Shown here: one piece after another, positions 24,857 to 35,209 of the stretch
How positions within the stretch are numbered: the stretch's first letter is position 1
Layout: each line of letters opens with the position of its first letter
DNA from: Rhodospirillales bacterium
Lineage (GTDB): Bacteria > Pseudomonadota > Alphaproteobacteria > Acetobacterales > Acetobacteraceae
Direction of reading: 5' to 3'
Assembly: GCA_025351925.1 (NCBI GenBank)
Contig: JANXVC010000407.1
Coordinates: forward strand, 1 to 57,394
DNA: 57,394 nucleotides
The notes under the pieces: model-generated
Database searches by the model: none
What the model saw: only the letters and a program-made list of their open reading frames with translations
Told to the model about the DNA's origin: nothing
Position numbers and translations under genes: made by a program

Positions 24857-25282
24857 ATCAACCAACTCATCACAGCCTCAGACAAGTCAGCTGAAAATGA
24901 AGCTCTCGCCATACGCTTCACCGAAAAATTGGGCATGCTGCTGCCGCTGTTCCGGCCAGTGATGCACGACGCTGAAGAGTTCTGGTCTCCTGACAAGCCG
25001 CCCGCTGTGGTTTTACTCGGCGGTCTAGGCGACGCTTTCGCGGCAGGTTTCCAAACATTGAGCGCCCGAGACAGGAATGCCGTGGCGGAATGGTTAGAAG
25101 ATGCCATGACGGGCGGAGCCGACCATCTTGGCACAGCGGTTGCCACCGGCTTCATAGAGGCACTGATCCACAAGGCCGAGTCCAACGGTATTTGGCCGGA
25201 GGTCGAAGCGGTGCTTGGCCCGCTGTCCCAAGACTTTGCCGCAGCTTACCGCAACGACCCTTTCCATTTGGCACCGGCCTGA
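24857..25282 (+). CDS. Probable immunity protein for the adjacent toxin-like gene (start codon uncertain: ATC or TTG)
   Basis: An acidic helical protein of 117-141 residues (LPLFRPVMHDAEEFWSPDKPPAVVLLGGLGDAFAAGF, DAMTGGADHLGTAVATGFIEALIHKAE). It begins 22 bases after the toxin-like gene. In this frame there is no ATG or GTG before the TTG at 24929, yet an ATC at 24857 is preceded at good distance by AAAGGTG, a ribosome site; from there the protein would start INQLITASDKSAENEA. I give the longer form; TTG at 24929 is the standard-codon alternative, and start-codon loss by an ATG-to-ATC mutation is possible. Small acidic proteins directly after a C-terminal toxin domain are typically immunity proteins; this function is inferred from position. 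Confidence 0.55.
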   Translation: MNQLITASDKSAENEALAIRFTEKLGMLLPLFRPVMHDAEEFWSPDKPPAVVLLGGLGDAFAAGFQTLSARDRNAVAEWLEDAMTGGADHLGTAVATGFIEALIHKAESNGIWPEVEAVLGPLSQDFAAAYRNDPFHLAPA

Positions 25283-25516
25283 GCAGGCAATCGGCGCGCT
25301 GGGCAAAGACGGCTGGATGTTTAATCGCGGGTGATCCGCCCCACAGTCGTGGCGGATATTATTCGAGAATGAGATGCCGCAGGAGTGCCGGGTGCCGCGC
25401 GCTGTTCTGACCGATGTTCTCAACAGGACGATCGGGCGGTACGGGAAGGCCCTCCTTTCGGCACATAACAGCATCCAGGACTGGCCGATGTCCTATTTGA
25501 CATTCAACGGACAAAA

Positions 25517-25975
25517 TCACCCGCCCAGGCCCTGCCGCGCCGCCGTCGCGAGCGTGTCGGCGCGTTCATTCATCGGATCGCCGGAATGGCCGCGCACCCA
25601 GCGCCATTCCACCGTGTGCGGCTTGGCCGCGTCCAGCAGGCGGCGCCACAGCGCCATGTTGGCGACGGGATCACCGGACGCATTGCGCCAGTTGCGGCGC
25701 ACCCAGCCGGTGCTCCAGCGGGTGATGCCGTTGCGCACATATTCGCTGTCGGTGTGCAGCACGACGTCGCAGGGCCGGGTCAGCGCCTCGAGCGCGGCGG
25801 CGGCGGCGGTGAGCTCCATGCGGTTGTTGGTGGTGGCGGGGTCGGCGCCCTGCAGTTCCCGTTCATGCGCGCCGCAGCGCAGGATGGCCGCCCAGCCGCC
25901 CGGCCCCGGGTTCGGCTTGCAGCCGCCATCGGTCCAGATCTCAACGATGCGGGTCGGGGCGGCGTCAGAGTCCAT
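25517..25975 (-). CDS. rnhA: Ribonuclease HI
   Basis: A 152-residue RNase HI with the complete Asp-Glu-Asp-Asp active site: [17 protein letters not shown] (first Asp), [15 protein letters not shown] (Glu), LHTDSEYV (second Asp), and [16 protein letters not shown] (last Asp and the His loop). It cuts RNA in RNA-DNA hybrids, removing replication primers and R-loops. The start overlaps the thrB stop by 11 bases; ispH-thrB-rnhA is a conserved alphaproteobacterial order, so these three form one operon. Confidence 0.96.
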   Translation of the reverse strand: MDSDAAPTRIVEIWTDGGCKPNPGPGGWAAILRCGAHERELQGADPATTNNRMELTAAAAALEALTRPCDVVLHTDSEYVRNGITRWSTGWVRRNWRNASGDPVANMALWRRLLDAAKPHTVEWRWVRGHSGDPMNERADTLATAARQGLGG

Positions 25976-26924
25976 AGGCGTGCTCGTCCCGGGCGGCGAG
26001 GTGGAAGCGGAGGCGGCGCAGGTACTCGACCGGGTCCTTCCGAGTCACCAGCGCGCCCGGCGGCGTATGCAGCCAGTCATACAGCCGGGTCAGCAGAAAA
26101 CGGAGCGCTGCGCCCTGGCACAGCACCGGCAGGGCGGCACGCTCGGCGGGCAACAGCGGGCGGACCCGGTCATAGGCGGCCAGCATGGCGCGGGCGCGGG
26201 TGACGTTGAAGGAGTAGTCGGGCTCGAAGCACCAGGCATTGAGGCAGACCGCGAGGTCGTAGGCCAGCAGGTCGGTCGCGGCGAAATAGAAGTCGATCAG
26301 CCCGGACAGCCGGCCGTCCAGGAAGAACACGTTGTCGGGAAACAGGTCGGCATGGATGTGCCCGTGCGGCAGCTGGTCGGGCCACTCGCCCATGATGCGG
26401 TCGAGCGCCGCCGTCAGCTCGGCGCCCAGGCCCGCCTGGATCTCGTCTGCCCGCTCGCCGCTGCGCGCCAGCAGCGGCGCCCAGCTTGCCGGCCCCAATG
26501 CGTTCGGCCGCGCGGGCGCGTAGTCCGCCCCGGCCCGGTGCAAAGCGGCCAGCGCCTGACCGACCGGAGCGCAGTGCTCGGGCCGGACCCGCCGGGGCCA
26601 GACGCCGGGCAGAAAGGTGGTGATGCAGGCCGGCCGGCCCGACAGATGCCGGAGCGCAGCGCCGTCCCGGCCTCGGACCGGCTGCGGACAATTGATGCCG
26701 CGGGTGGCCAGGTGCTCCATCAGGCCGAGGAACCAGGGCAGTTCGGCCGGGTCCACCCGCTTCTCGTAAAGCGTCAGGATGAAGTCCCCGGCGGTGGTGC
26801 GGAGCTGGAAGTTGCTGTTTTCGACACCCTCGGCGATGCCGCGGAAGGCGACGGCGGTGCCGAGCTCGTAGTCGGACAGGAACGCCGCCAGCGCCTCGTC
26901 GGTAACGTCGGTATAGACCGCCAC
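25965..26924 (-). CDS. thrB: Homoserine kinase (ThrB, aminoglycoside-phosphotransferase-fold type)
   Basis: A 319-residue homoserine kinase of the APH-like class: [55 protein letters not shown] is diagnostic of the N-terminus, and the catalytic loop [15 protein letters not shown] with the metal aspartate in [11 protein letters not shown] follows. It phosphorylates homoserine for threonine synthesis in the cytoplasm. The start is GTG at 26924, 11 bases after the ispH stop. Conserved operon with ispH and rnhA. Confidence 0.95.
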   Translation of the reverse strand: MAVYTDVTDEALAAFLSDYELGTAVAFRGIAEGVENSNFQLRTTAGDFILTLYEKRVDPAELPWFLGLMEHLATRGINCPQPVRGRDGAALRHLSGRPACITTFLPGVWPRRVRPEHCAPVGQALAALHRAGADYAPARPNALGPASWAPLLARSGERADEIQAGLGAELTAALDRIMGEWPDQLPHGHIHADLFPDNVFFLDGRLSGLIDFYFAATDLLAYDLAVCLNAWCFEPDYSFNVTRARAMLAAYDRVRPLLPAERAALPVLCQGAALRFLLTRLYDWLHTPPGALVTRKDPVEYLRRLRFHLAARDEHAYGL

Positions 26925-26935
26925 CTACCGGAAAA

Positions 26936-27940
26936 TCAGCAGAGCGGGGCCGGCAGCTTGAACACCACGTCCTCCTGCGTCACCTGCCGCTCCTCGATCC
27001 GCAGCGTGTAATGCTGCCCGAGACGACCAATCAACTCTTGTACAAGCGTCTCGGGCGCCGACGCCCCGGCGGTGATGCCAAGCGTCCGCACCCCCTCCAG
27101 CACCGCCCAGTCGAGCTGATCCGCCCGGGGCAGCAAGATCGCCCGTGTGGCCCCGGCGCGTTCAGCCACCTCGCGCAGGCGCTGCGAGTTGCTGCTGTTC
27201 GGGCTGCCGATCACCACGACCAGGTCGCATTGCGGCGCAATGGCCTTCACCGCCGCCTGACGGTTCGTGGTGGCGTAGCAGATGTCCTCGTGCTTCGGCC
27301 CCTCGATCGCGGGAAACCGGCGGCGCAGCGTGGCCACGATCTCCGCCGTATCGTCCACCGACAGGGTGGTCTGGGTGATGAAGGCCAGGCGCTCGGGGTT
27401 CGCCGGCATCACCGTCTCGGCGCCGGCGGTGTCCTGCACCAGGGTGACGCTGCCGGGCGGCAGCTGGCCCATGGTGCCGACGACCTCGGGGTGGCCCTCG
27501 TGGCCGATCATCAGGATGTGGCGGGTAATGGGACCGCCGCCGGCATAGTGCCGCTCGGCCTCACGGTGCACTTTGCTCACCAGCGGGCAGGTCGCGTCGA
27601 AGTAGGACAGGTTGCGGCGCTGCGCCTCGGCCGGCACGGATTTCGGCACGCCGTGGGCGCTGAACACCACGTGGGCGTCGGCGGGAACCTCATCCAGCTC
27701 CTCGACGAACACGGCGCCCTGCGCCTCCAGCGTCTCGACGACAGTGCGGTTGTGCACGATCTCGTGGCGCACATAGACGGGCGCGCCGTAGCGGCGGATC
27801 GCCTCCTCCACCACGCGGATGGCGCGGTCCACCCCGGCGCAAAATCCGCGCGGTCCGGCGAGCACGACCAGCAGGTCGGGCAGCAGGTCGGGCCGTGGCG
27901 GCGTGGTCATGGCTGGTTGAATGTCTTGGATCTGGGACAT
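26936..27940 (-). CDS. ispH: 4-hydroxy-3-methylbut-2-enyl diphosphate reductase
   Basis: A 334-residue IspH with the three cysteines that hold the [4Fe-4S] cluster: [26 protein letters not shown] and [11 protein letters not shown]. It carries out the last step of the MEP pathway, making IPP and [28 protein letters not shown] and [11 protein letters not shown] are also family signatures. ATG at 27940 has GGAAG close upstream; an internal ATG ten codons later has no ribosome site. First gene of the ispH-thrB-rnhA operon. Confidence 0.97.
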   Translation of the reverse strand: MSQIQDIQPAMTTPPRPDLLPDLLVVLAGPRGFCAGVDRAIRVVEEAIRRYGAPVYVRHEIVHNRTVVETLEAQGAVFVEELDEVPADAHVVFSAHGVPKSVPAEAQRRNLSYFDATCPLVSKVHREAERHYAGGGPITRHILMIGHEGHPEVVGTMGQLPPGSVTLVQDTAGAETVMPANPERLAFITQTTLSVDDTAEIVATLRRRFPAIEGPKHEDICYATTNRQAAVKAIAPQCDLVVVIGSPNSSNSQRLREVAERAGATRAILLPRADQLDWAVLEGVRTLGITAGASAPETLVQELIGRLGQHYTLRIEERQVTQEDVVFKLPAPLC

Positions 27941-28045
27941 GGACTTCCGGCTGGCAGGCGCGGCGCACTATGCCGCCGCGCGCATTCCGCTACAACTGGG
28001 GTCGCAAGGCCCCGGCGACGAGCGGGGCGTGAGCTGGAGAGCTGG

Positions 28046-28579
28046 ATGCCTGCAATGCGCTTTTCCCTATGGCTGGGCGCCGCCTCCGTGCTGGCACTGG
28101 CCGGCTGCGGCGGCGGCACACAGGACGCCTTCGCCCCCGCCTGCCCCGGCGCCGCCATCGTCCGCGACGCCGCCGACCTGTCGCGCTACCGCGGCGATCA
28201 TCGGGACTTGGTCGATACCGTGCTGGAGGGGCGCATCACCGGTCTGAACGGCAACTGCAAGCGGGACGGCAGCGATACCGTCGTCACGACCATCCAGGTC
28301 GGCATCGAGCTGACGCGTGGCCCGGCTGCTCCGGGGCGCCAGGCCGATCTCGCATACTTTGTCGCGGTGCTGGACGGCGAGCGCATTCTGGACAAGCAGG
28401 TGTTCCCGCTCCGCGCCGAGTTCCCGCCGAACGCCGACCGGCTGCGCCTGGCGGGCGACGACGTGGAGCTGCGGCTCCCGGTTCAGGAGAACAAGACGGC
28501 GGCGGCCTACCGCATCCAGGTAGGGTTCCAGCTCACGCCGGAGGAGCTGGAGTCCAACCGGCAACGAAGCCGGCGTTGA
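28046..28579 (+). CDS. Lipoprotein of unknown function
   Basis: A 177-residue exported protein. The N-terminus is a lipoprotein signal: MPAMRFSLWLGAASVLALAGC, with LAGC as the lipobox, so the mature protein starts at Cys21 and is lipid-anchored in the membrane. The remainder is one domain with alternating beta strands (DTVVTTIQVGIELTRGPAAPG, LAYFVAVLDGERILDKQVFPLRAEFP, VELRLPVQENKTAAAYRIQVGFQLTPEEL). A GGAGAG ribosome site precedes the ATG. It is divergent from ispH and 67 bases before the ChaC-like gene. I do not recognise a characterised family. Confidence 0.8.
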   Translation: MPAMRFSLWLGAASVLALAGCGGGTQDAFAPACPGAAIVRDAADLSRYRGDHRDLVDTVLEGRITGLNGNCKRDGSDTVVTTIQVGIELTRGPAAPGRQADLAYFVAVLDGERILDKQVFPLRAEFPPNADRLRLAGDDVELRLPVQENKTAAAYRIQVGFQLTPEELESNRQRSRR

Positions 28580-28646
28580 AGAGCAGGGTCCGGAACTTGC
28601 AGCGCTTTGCCGGCGTTTGCCGCGCTCGCCAAGCTGCCGGAGCCGT

Positions 28647-29318
28647 ATGACCGCCCTGACCCGCGCCCTGATCGAAGCCCACCTGCCGCGGGAGGCCGAG
28701 GTGGCCCCGCCTCCCGCCGGCGTGCCGGAGGCGCAGCTGCAGCAGGGCATGCAGGCCGCCCTCGATCAGCGCCGGGCGTCCGATGGCATCTGGGTGTTCG
28801 CCTACGGGTCGCTGATCTGGGAGGGCGGTTTTGACCACGACGCGGCCCGGGCCGGCTCGGTCGAGGGACTAGCGCGGCGCTACTGCATCTGGGACGACCG
28901 GAACCGCGGCACCACGGCGCGGCGCGCATTGACGCTCGGGCTGGAACATCAGTCTGGTGCCTGCGCGGGAGTGGCGTTCCATCTCGCGGAGGGGCGCATG
29001 CGGGAGGCGCTCTGGACCGTTTGGTGCCAAGAGATGACCGGCGGCTACTACACTGCCGAATGGGTTGAGGTCGCCACCCGGCAAGGCCCGGTCACGGCGG
29101 TGACCTTTATCGCCGACCCGCGGCATCCGCTCTATGCGGGCGCGGTATCCGAGGCCGAGACGTTGAACATTCTGGCTACGGGGGTCGGCCCAGGCGGCAC
29201 GGCAGCCTCCTATCTTTTGCAGACGGCGGAGGCGCTGCGCCGCTGGGGCATTCCGGACGCTTACCTGGAGCGCTACGAGGCCGAAGTCGCGCGGCGGCTC
29301 GGCACAGAGGGCCGGTGA
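28647..29318 (+). CDS. ChaC-like gamma-glutamylcyclotransferase
   Basis: A 223-residue protein. The nucleotide/substrate loop of the cyclotransferase fold is WVFAYGSLIWEGGF (the YGSL motif), followed by RRYCIWDDRNRGT, LTLGLEHQSGACAGVAFHLAEG and the catalytic-type Glu region EMTGGYYTAEWVEV. ChaC enzymes split glutathione to 5-oxoproline and Cys-Gly. GGAG precedes the ATG at 28647; an upstream start would add ten unrelated residues. The stop overlaps the start of a LivG-like ATPase gene by 4 bases (GTGA), which is an unusual operon partner. Confidence 0.88.
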   Translation: MTALTRALIEAHLPREAEVAPPPAGVPEAQLQQGMQAALDQRRASDGIWVFAYGSLIWEGGFDHDAARAGSVEGLARRYCIWDDRNRGTTARRALTLGLEHQSGACAGVAFHLAEGRMREALWTVWCQEMTGGYYTAEWVEVATRQGPVTAVTFIADPRHPLYAGAVSEAETLNILATGVGPGGTAASYLLQTAEALRRWGIPDAYLERYEAEVARRLGTEGR

Positions 29319-30029
29319 CGCCGCTTTTGCGGGTTCGGGGGGTTACCAAAACCTTCGGCGGCGTCGCGGCCAACGTCGATATCAGCTTCGACGTGGCGCC
29401 GGGCGAGATCCTGGGGCTGATCGGCCCGAACGGCGCGGGGAAGACCAGCCTGTTCAACTCGATCTCCGGCGAGGTCAGCCCGGACCAGGGCGACATTGTG
29501 CTGGATGGCCAAACGATCAGCGGTCGCGGCCCGGTCGCCTGCGCCCGCGCCGGCGTGGCCCGCACGTTCCAGGTGGTGCGCAGCTTCGACAGCATGACGG
29601 TGCTGGAGAACGTCATGGTCGGCGCGTTCTCCCGCGGCGCCGGCACACGCGAGGCGATGCGGTCGGCGCAGGACGTGCTGGCCTTCGCCGGGCTGGCGGG
29701 CCGGGCGGACGCGCCGGCGCATCAGCTCACGCCGCCCGAGAAGCGTCGGCTGGAGATCGCCCGGGCGCTGGCGACCCAACCGCGCATCCTGCTGCTCGAC
29801 GAGATGCTGACCGGCCTCACCCCCACCGAGGCCGCCGGTGGGGTCGCGCTGGTCCGCGCCGTGCGCGACCAGGGCGTGACCGTGGTCATGGTCGAGCATG
29901 TGATGGAGGTCGTGCTGCCGCTCGTGGACCGCGTGGTCGTGCTGAACCTCGGCCGCGTGCTGATGCAGGGCTCGCCGGCCGAGGTGGTCCGCCACCCCGA
30001 CGTGATCCGCGCCTATCTCGGCGATAAGT

Positions 30030-30040
<11 letters not shown>
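29315..30040 (+). CDS. ABC transporter ATP-binding protein, LivG-like
   Basis: A 241-residue ABC ATPase of the branched-chain amino acid/urea class (LivG). Walker A is GPNGAGKTS, Walker B ILLLDEML, the D/H-loop VVMVEHVMEVVLPLVDRVVVLNLGR. The C-loop is degenerate (LTPPEKRRLEIARAL in place of LSGGQ), as seen in other LivG proteins. GTG start inside the end of the ChaC-like gene; its own stop overlaps the LivF start by 11 bases. No permease or binding-protein gene lies in this window near it, so the substrate is unknown. Confidence 0.87.
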
Positions 30041-30746
<706 letters not shown>

Positions 30747-30767
30747 CCGGCGGGTTGAGGCAACGAC

Positions 30768-31718
30768 CTATCCATCACCCAAAGGCGCGGTTTCCCGTTG
30801 GGCCTGCAGGTGCCCGGCGCGGCTCTGCACCTCGACGCAAATCCGCCGTACTTGGGGGAACGCCGTCTTGATCTGCCGCTCGACGTCGCTGACGGTGCGC
30901 TCGACGGCCTCGGCGGGCAATCCGTCGTCGAAGTCGAGGCTGATCGCCGCCAGCACGTCTTGCGGCCCAAAATGCATGGTCAGCACCTCGTTCACGCCAC
31001 GCACGCCGGGGCGGTCGCTGGCGATGCCGCGCAGGCCGGCGCGCACGACGGGGTCGGCTGCCTCGCCCAGCATCAGGCCTTTGCATTCGGCCGCCAGGAA
31101 CCACGCGACCCCGGCCAGCACCAAGCCGATCAGCACGCTGGCGACGCCGTCCAGGATGGGCAGCTGGAAGAACTCCGCGCAGGCTAGGCCGACGCCGGCG
31201 ATCAGCAGGCCGGCGAGCGCCGCGCTGTCCTCCAGCAGGACGGTGAACACGGTCGGATCCTTGCTGCGCTGCACCGCCTCCAGCAGGTCGCCCGACTTGG
31301 ATTGCGACCGGAAGGCGCGGAAAGCCACGAGCCAGCTCGCCCCCTCGAACACGAACGACACGCCGAGGACGATGTAGTTGACCAGGGTGTCGCTGACTGG
31401 ATGCGGGGCGCGTATTTTGCTGATGCCCTCGAAGATCGACACGCCGGCGCCCAGGCCGAAGATCAGGATCGCCACCACGAACGTCCAGAAATACAGCTCG
31501 AGCCCATAGCCGAACGGATGCGCCTCCGTGGCGGGCCGGGCGGAGCGGCGCAGGCCGTACAGCATCAGCAGCTGGTTGCCGGTATCGACCGTGGAGTGGA
31601 TGGCCTCGCTGAGCATGGCGGCGCTGCCGGTCCAGAAAGCGGCGCCGAACTTGGTCAGCGCGATGGCGAGGTTGCCGGCGAGGGCGGCGTAGATCGTGGA
31701 CTTGGATTCGTGCGGCAT
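30768..31718 (-). CDS. Cation diffusion facilitator (CDF) family metal efflux protein
   Basis: A 316-residue membrane transporter with ~6 hydrophobic helices and a soluble C-terminal domain. The metal site in TM2 is SEAIHSTVDTGNQ (H-x3-D) and the TM5 site is VLLEDSAALAGLLI (ED-x5 pattern). C-terminal residues ~200-300 (GIASDRPGVRGVNEVLTMHFGPQDVLAAISLDFDDG) form the ferredoxin-like cytoplasmic dimer domain. CDF proteins export Zn, Fe, Mn or Co in exchange for protons. It lies 6 bases after the FAD/Fe-S dehydrogenase gene on the same strand, so co-transcription is likely. Confidence 0.88.
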   Translation of the reverse strand: MPHESKSTIYAALAGNLAIALTKFGAAFWTGSAAMLSEAIHSTVDTGNQLLMLYGLRRSARPATEAHPFGYGLELYFWTFVVAILIFGLGAGVSIFEGISKIRAPHPVSDTLVNYIVLGVSFVFEGASWLVAFRAFRSQSKSGDLLEAVQRSKDPTVFTVLLEDSAALAGLLIAGVGLACAEFFQLPILDGVASVLIGLVLAGVAWFLAAECKGLMLGEAADPVVRAGLRGIASDRPGVRGVNEVLTMHFGPQDVLAAISLDFDDGLPAEAVERTVSDVERQIKTAFPQVRRICVEVQSRAGHLQAQRETAPLGDG

Positions 31719-31724
31719 GCGGGC

Positions 31725-34667
31725 CTAAGTGTCGGCCGGCGGTCCCGGTTGCGTCGCGCGCCCGGATCGCAGCGCCCGGTCCAGCACCAGCACGGAGTGC
31801 ACGGCCTGGCGTCCCGATAGGTCAGCGATCTGGTGCCGGCACGAGGTGCCGTCGGCCACGATCAGGTCGTCCGGCCGGGCCGCCCGTACTGCAGGCAGCA
31901 GTCCCGCTTCGGCCATGGCGAGCGACGCCTGCTGGGTTTCCGCCTGATAGCCGAATGCGCCCGCCATGCCGCAGCACGACGAGGCAATCGGCTGCACGTC
32001 CAGGCCGGGCACCTGCCGTAGGGTCGCGAGCGCATCGGGGAAGGCGCCGAACGCCTTCTGGTGGCAATGGCCGTGCACATGCGCCCGCCCCGCCAGTGCA
32101 TTCAGTGGGAGCTGCGCGCCCTGGCGCACCAGGAACTCGCTCAGCAGCGACGCACGGGCGGTCAGGGCGGCGGCCTCGGCGCCGGGCAGCATCGAGGAAA
32201 ACTCGTCGCGGAGGGTGAGCAGGCATGACGGCTCCAGCCCCACGACGAGCAGCGGGCCGGCGAGCGCCGCCATCGTGCGCTGCGCCTCGGCGCGGGCGCG
32301 ATCGACCATACCGGCGGCGAGATAGGTGCGCCCACAGCATAGCGGGCGGCCGGTGTGCCGCGGCAGCACGGCGCGGTAGCCCGCCGCCGCCAGCACGCGG
32401 ATGGCGGCCCGCAGGTTCTCCGGCTCGAAGTAGCGATTGAAGGTGTCGGCCAGCAGCAGCACGTCGCCGTTCGGTGCGGCGGGAGCGGCGGCCTCGGCAT
32501 CCCGGAACGGCGCGGCGCTCCACGCCGGCAGGGAGCGGGCGGCCGAAAATCCGAGCAGGCGTTCCGACCAGCGCCGCAATGCCGGAACCCGGTTGCGCAG
32601 GTTCGCCAGCGGCGCCAGGGCCGAAGCGAGACGGGCATAGCGCGGCAGCTCCGCCACCAGCCGCGCCCGCCGTCCAACGCCATGCCGCGCGGCGCGGGCG
32701 GCCAGCGCCTCGATCTTCATCTTCGCCATATCGACGCCAGTCGGGCACTCCCGCCGGCACGCCTTGCACGACACGCATAGCTCCATGGCCTCGGCGACGT
32801 CGTCCGACGCCATGGCGTTCGCGCCAAGCTGCCCCGTGAGTGCCAGCCGCAGCGTGTTGGCCCGGCCGCGCGTCAGATGCGCCTCGTCGCGCGTCACCCG
32901 GTAGCTCGGGCACATGCTGCCGGCGTCGAACTTGCGGCAGGTGCCGTTGTTGTTGCACATCTCGACCGCCGCCAGCATGCCGCCGAGCGGGCCCGGGTGC
33001 TCCGACCAGTCGAGTTGCGGGGAAAAGCCCGGCGCTGCCACGTAGTCCGGCCCATAGCGGAACAGGCTGCGGTCATCCATGCGCGGCGGACGCACGACGC
33101 GGCCAGGGTTGAGCAGGCCAGCCGGGTCGAACGCGTCCTTCACCGCCTCGAACGCGCGGACGATGCTGGGGCCAAACATGCTCTCATGGAACTCGCTGCG
33201 CACGATGCCGTCGCCGTGCTCGCCGCTATGCGAGCCCTTGTATTCGCGCACCAAAGCAAAGCACTCCTCCGCCACCGCGCGCATGGTGGCGACGTCGGCA
33301 GGGTCCTTCATGTTCAGCACCGGGCGCACGTGCAGGCAGCCGACGCTGGCGTGGGCGTACCAGGTGCCCTTGGTGCCGTGCCGCGCGAACACCTCGTTCA
33401 GCCGCTCGGTATAGTCCGCGAGGTCGTCGAGGCCCACGGCGCAGTCCTCGATGAACGAGACGGGTTTGCCGTCGCCCTTCATCGACATCATGATGTTGAG
33501 CCCGGCCTCCCGGACTTCGGCGATGCCGGACTGGAACGCGGGGTCGGTGGCGCGGATGACGGCGTTGGGCCATCCGAGATCGGCCATCAGCGTGTCCAGC
33601 TCTTCAAGCTTGGAGAACAGCGGTCCGTCGGCGTCGCCGTGGAACTCGACGATCAGCAGGCTGTCGGGCTCGCCCTTAACCATCCGGTCGATGGTGGCGC
33701 GATAAATAGGAATGCTGCGGCCGAGGTCGATCATGGTGCGGTCCACCAGCTCGACCGCCTCGGGTCCCAATTGGACCAAATGCCGAGACGCCTCCATGGC
33801 GGCGCGGAACGTCGGGAACTGGCAGATGCCCAGCGCTTTTCGCGGCAGGACCGGCTGCAGCGCCAACTGGATCGCCGTCGAGAACGCCAGCGTGCCCTCA
33901 GAGCCCACCAGCAGCCGCGCCAGGTTCTCGCGCCCAGCGCTGCGCGCGGCGGGGGTCAGCGCCTCGATGTTGTAGCCGCCGACCCGGCGGAGCTGCGCCG
34001 GGAACCGCGCGGCGATCTCATCCGCCTCTGCAGCGCCCAGCGCCCGCAGCCGTTGGATGAGCGTAGCAATACCCGCCGGCAGGTCCTCGCCCAAGTTATC
34101 CGGCAACGCGCCGAAGCGGTGCCGCGTGCCGTCGGCCAGTAGGGCATCGATCGCCAGCACGTTGTCGGCCATCAGACCGTAGCGGATGCTTTTCGACCCG
34201 CAAGAGTTGTTGCCCGCCATGCCGCCCAGGGTGCAGCGGCTGTGCGTGCTGGGATCGACCGGGAAGAACAGCTCGTGCGGTTTCAGGCTGGCGTTCAGGT
34301 GGCCGAGCACGAGGCCCGGCTCCACCCAGGCGGTCCGCGTGTCGGTATCGACCTCCAGCACCCGGCGCAGGTACTTCGTGCAGTCGATCACCAGCGCGCG
34401 GTTCACCGTCTGGCCGCACTGGCTGGTGCCGCCGCCGCGGGGCAGCACCGGCACGCCGTGCTCCCGGGCGATCGACAGCGCCGCCGCCACGTCGGCTGCC
34501 GTGCGCGGCACCACGACGCCTACCGGCACAATTTGGTAGATCGAGGCGTCGGTTGCGTAGCGTCCGCGGTCGGCGCGGCTGAACAGCACGTCGCCTTCGA
34601 TCTCACGCCTCAGCCGCTGAGCCAGGCGCGGGTCGCCTAAAGGGGATAAGCCGAGCGGGGCATACAT
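31725..34667 (-). CDS. FAD-binding and 4Fe-4S dehydrogenase (GlcD-GlcF-like fusion, D-2-hydroxyacid type)
   Basis: A 980-residue fusion. Residues ~1-290: FAD-binding type 4 domain (VLPRGGGTSQCGQTVNRALVIDCT, LGGMAGNNSCGSKSIRYGLMADNV). ~290-560: the FAD-linked oxidase C-terminal domain (FYAHASVGCLHVRPVLNMKD). ~600-690: Fe-S region with CNNNGTCRKFDAGSMCPSYRVTRDEA and CVSCKACRRECPTGVDM. ~740-980: two CCG-type domains (HCHQKAFG, SSCCGMAGAFGY). It should oxidise a D-2-hydroxyacid (lactate, 2-hydroxyglutarate or similar) at the membrane and pass electrons on. ATG at 34667 begins the family-like N-terminus; no good ribosome site is visible. The upstream gap is AT-rich and separates it from a toxin-immunity pair. 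Confidence 0.9.
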   Translation of the reverse strand: MYAPLGLSPLGDPRLAQRLRREIEGDVLFSRADRGRYATDASIYQIVPVGVVVPRTAADVAAALSIAREHGVPVLPRGGGTSQCGQTVNRALVIDCTKYLRRVLEVDTDTRTAWVEPGLVLGHLNASLKPHELFFPVDPSTHSRCTLGGMAGNNSCGSKSIRYGLMADNVLAIDALLADGTRHRFGALPDNLGEDLPAGIATLIQRLRALGAAEADEIAARFPAQLRRVGGYNIEALTPAARSAGRENLARLLVGSEGTLAFSTAIQLALQPVLPRKALGICQFPTFRAAMEASRHLVQLGPEAVELVDRTMIDLGRSIPIYRATIDRMVKGEPDSLLIVEFHGDADGPLFSKLEELDTLMADLGWPNAVIRATDPAFQSGIAEVREAGLNIMMSMKGDGKPVSFIEDCAVGLDDLADYTERLNEVFARHGTKGTWYAHASVGCLHVRPVLNMKDPADVATMRAVAEECFALVREYKGSHSGEHGDGIVRSEFHESMFGPSIVRAFEAVKDAFDPAGLLNPGRVVRPPRMDDRSLFRYGPDYVAAPGFSPQLDWSEHPGPLGGMLAAVEMCNNNGTCRKFDAGSMCPSYRVTRDEAHLTRGRANTLRLALTGQLGANAMASDDVAEAMELCVSCKACRRECPTGVDMAKMKIEALAARAARHGVGRRARLVAELPRYARLASALAPLANLRNRVPALRRWSERLLGFSAARSLPAWSAAPFRDAEAAAPAAPNGDVLLLADTFNRYFEPENLRAAIRVLAAAGYRAVLPRHTGRPLCCGRTYLAAGMVDRARAEAQRTMAALAGPLLVVGLEPSCLLTLRDEFSSMLPGAEAAALTARASLLSEFLVRQGAQLPLNALAGRAHVHGHCHQKAFGAFPDALATLRQVPGLDVQPIASSCCGMAGAFGYQAETQQASLAMAEAGLLPAVRAARPDDLIVADGTSCRHQIADLSGRQAVHSVLVLDRALRSGRATQPGPPADT

Positions 34668-34825
34668 GTTGTCAGGCAACGATTGTGTTTCCCTAGTTAA
34701 GTATAGTAGCACCTCATGGGACTGCCGTTTTGCAAGATCAGGACTGCTTCAATCAATCATGATTCCATGTCTAACCCCTCAAAACAGTCTAGATTAAATT
34801 GGCTTGGCAGAAATAATGTAACAAT

Positions 34826-35209
34826 TTAAACAATAAAGCTTATCTTGGGTATATCACAAGTGATAAGATCAATAATATCATTTGAAGTACAGATTGAAAA
34901 ATGCTGCAGGTTTTTGTTTTTGTAAATTCCGTCGCTCTGCATGTGAAACCACTGCAAGAAATCGGACTCCTCAACGCGGTAGAATACCTTTGCTGTGCCG
35001 GCAGACGCCATCAAATCGTCGATGCCGATCAGTGCATCTCCCTCGTCGATACGGCGATAGCTGAGACAGTTTTCTGATACAATCGTAAATTTCCGATTCA
35101 TGTCATCATTAAGTTCAAGACAAACCTTGCCTTCGGCATCGAGTAAGCTATTAAGCTCAAATCTATGATTGCCGACAATATCCTGCCATATTGCAAAGTA
35201 TTTACTCAT
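34826..35209 (-). CDS. Putative immunity protein (AT-rich gene)
   Basis: A 127-residue protein, MSKYFAIWQDIVGNHRFELNSLLDAEG to the C-terminus KISFIV, with no recognised motif. It has mixed alpha/beta character and several acidic stretches. The gene is much more AT-rich than its surroundings and carries A/T-ending codons, a sign of recent transfer. Its ATG overlaps the stop of the upstream gene by one base (TAATG), so translation is coupled. A small uncharacterised gene directly after a C-terminal toxin domain is typically its immunity protein; the function is inferred from that position. Confidence 0.6.
   Translation of the reverse strand: MSKYFAIWQDIVGNHRFELNSLLDAEGKVCLELNDDMNRKFTIVSENCLSYRRIDEGDALIGIDDLMASAGTAKVFYRVEESDFLQWFHMQSDGIYKNKNLQHFSICTSNDIIDLITCDIPKISFIV

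Noticed and set aside
27011-28045. A long frame on the plus strand opposite ispH, continuous with the lipoprotein gene.
   Set aside because: The part opposite ispH is the antisense of a well-conserved gene; the lipoprotein signal and ribosome site define the real start at 28046.
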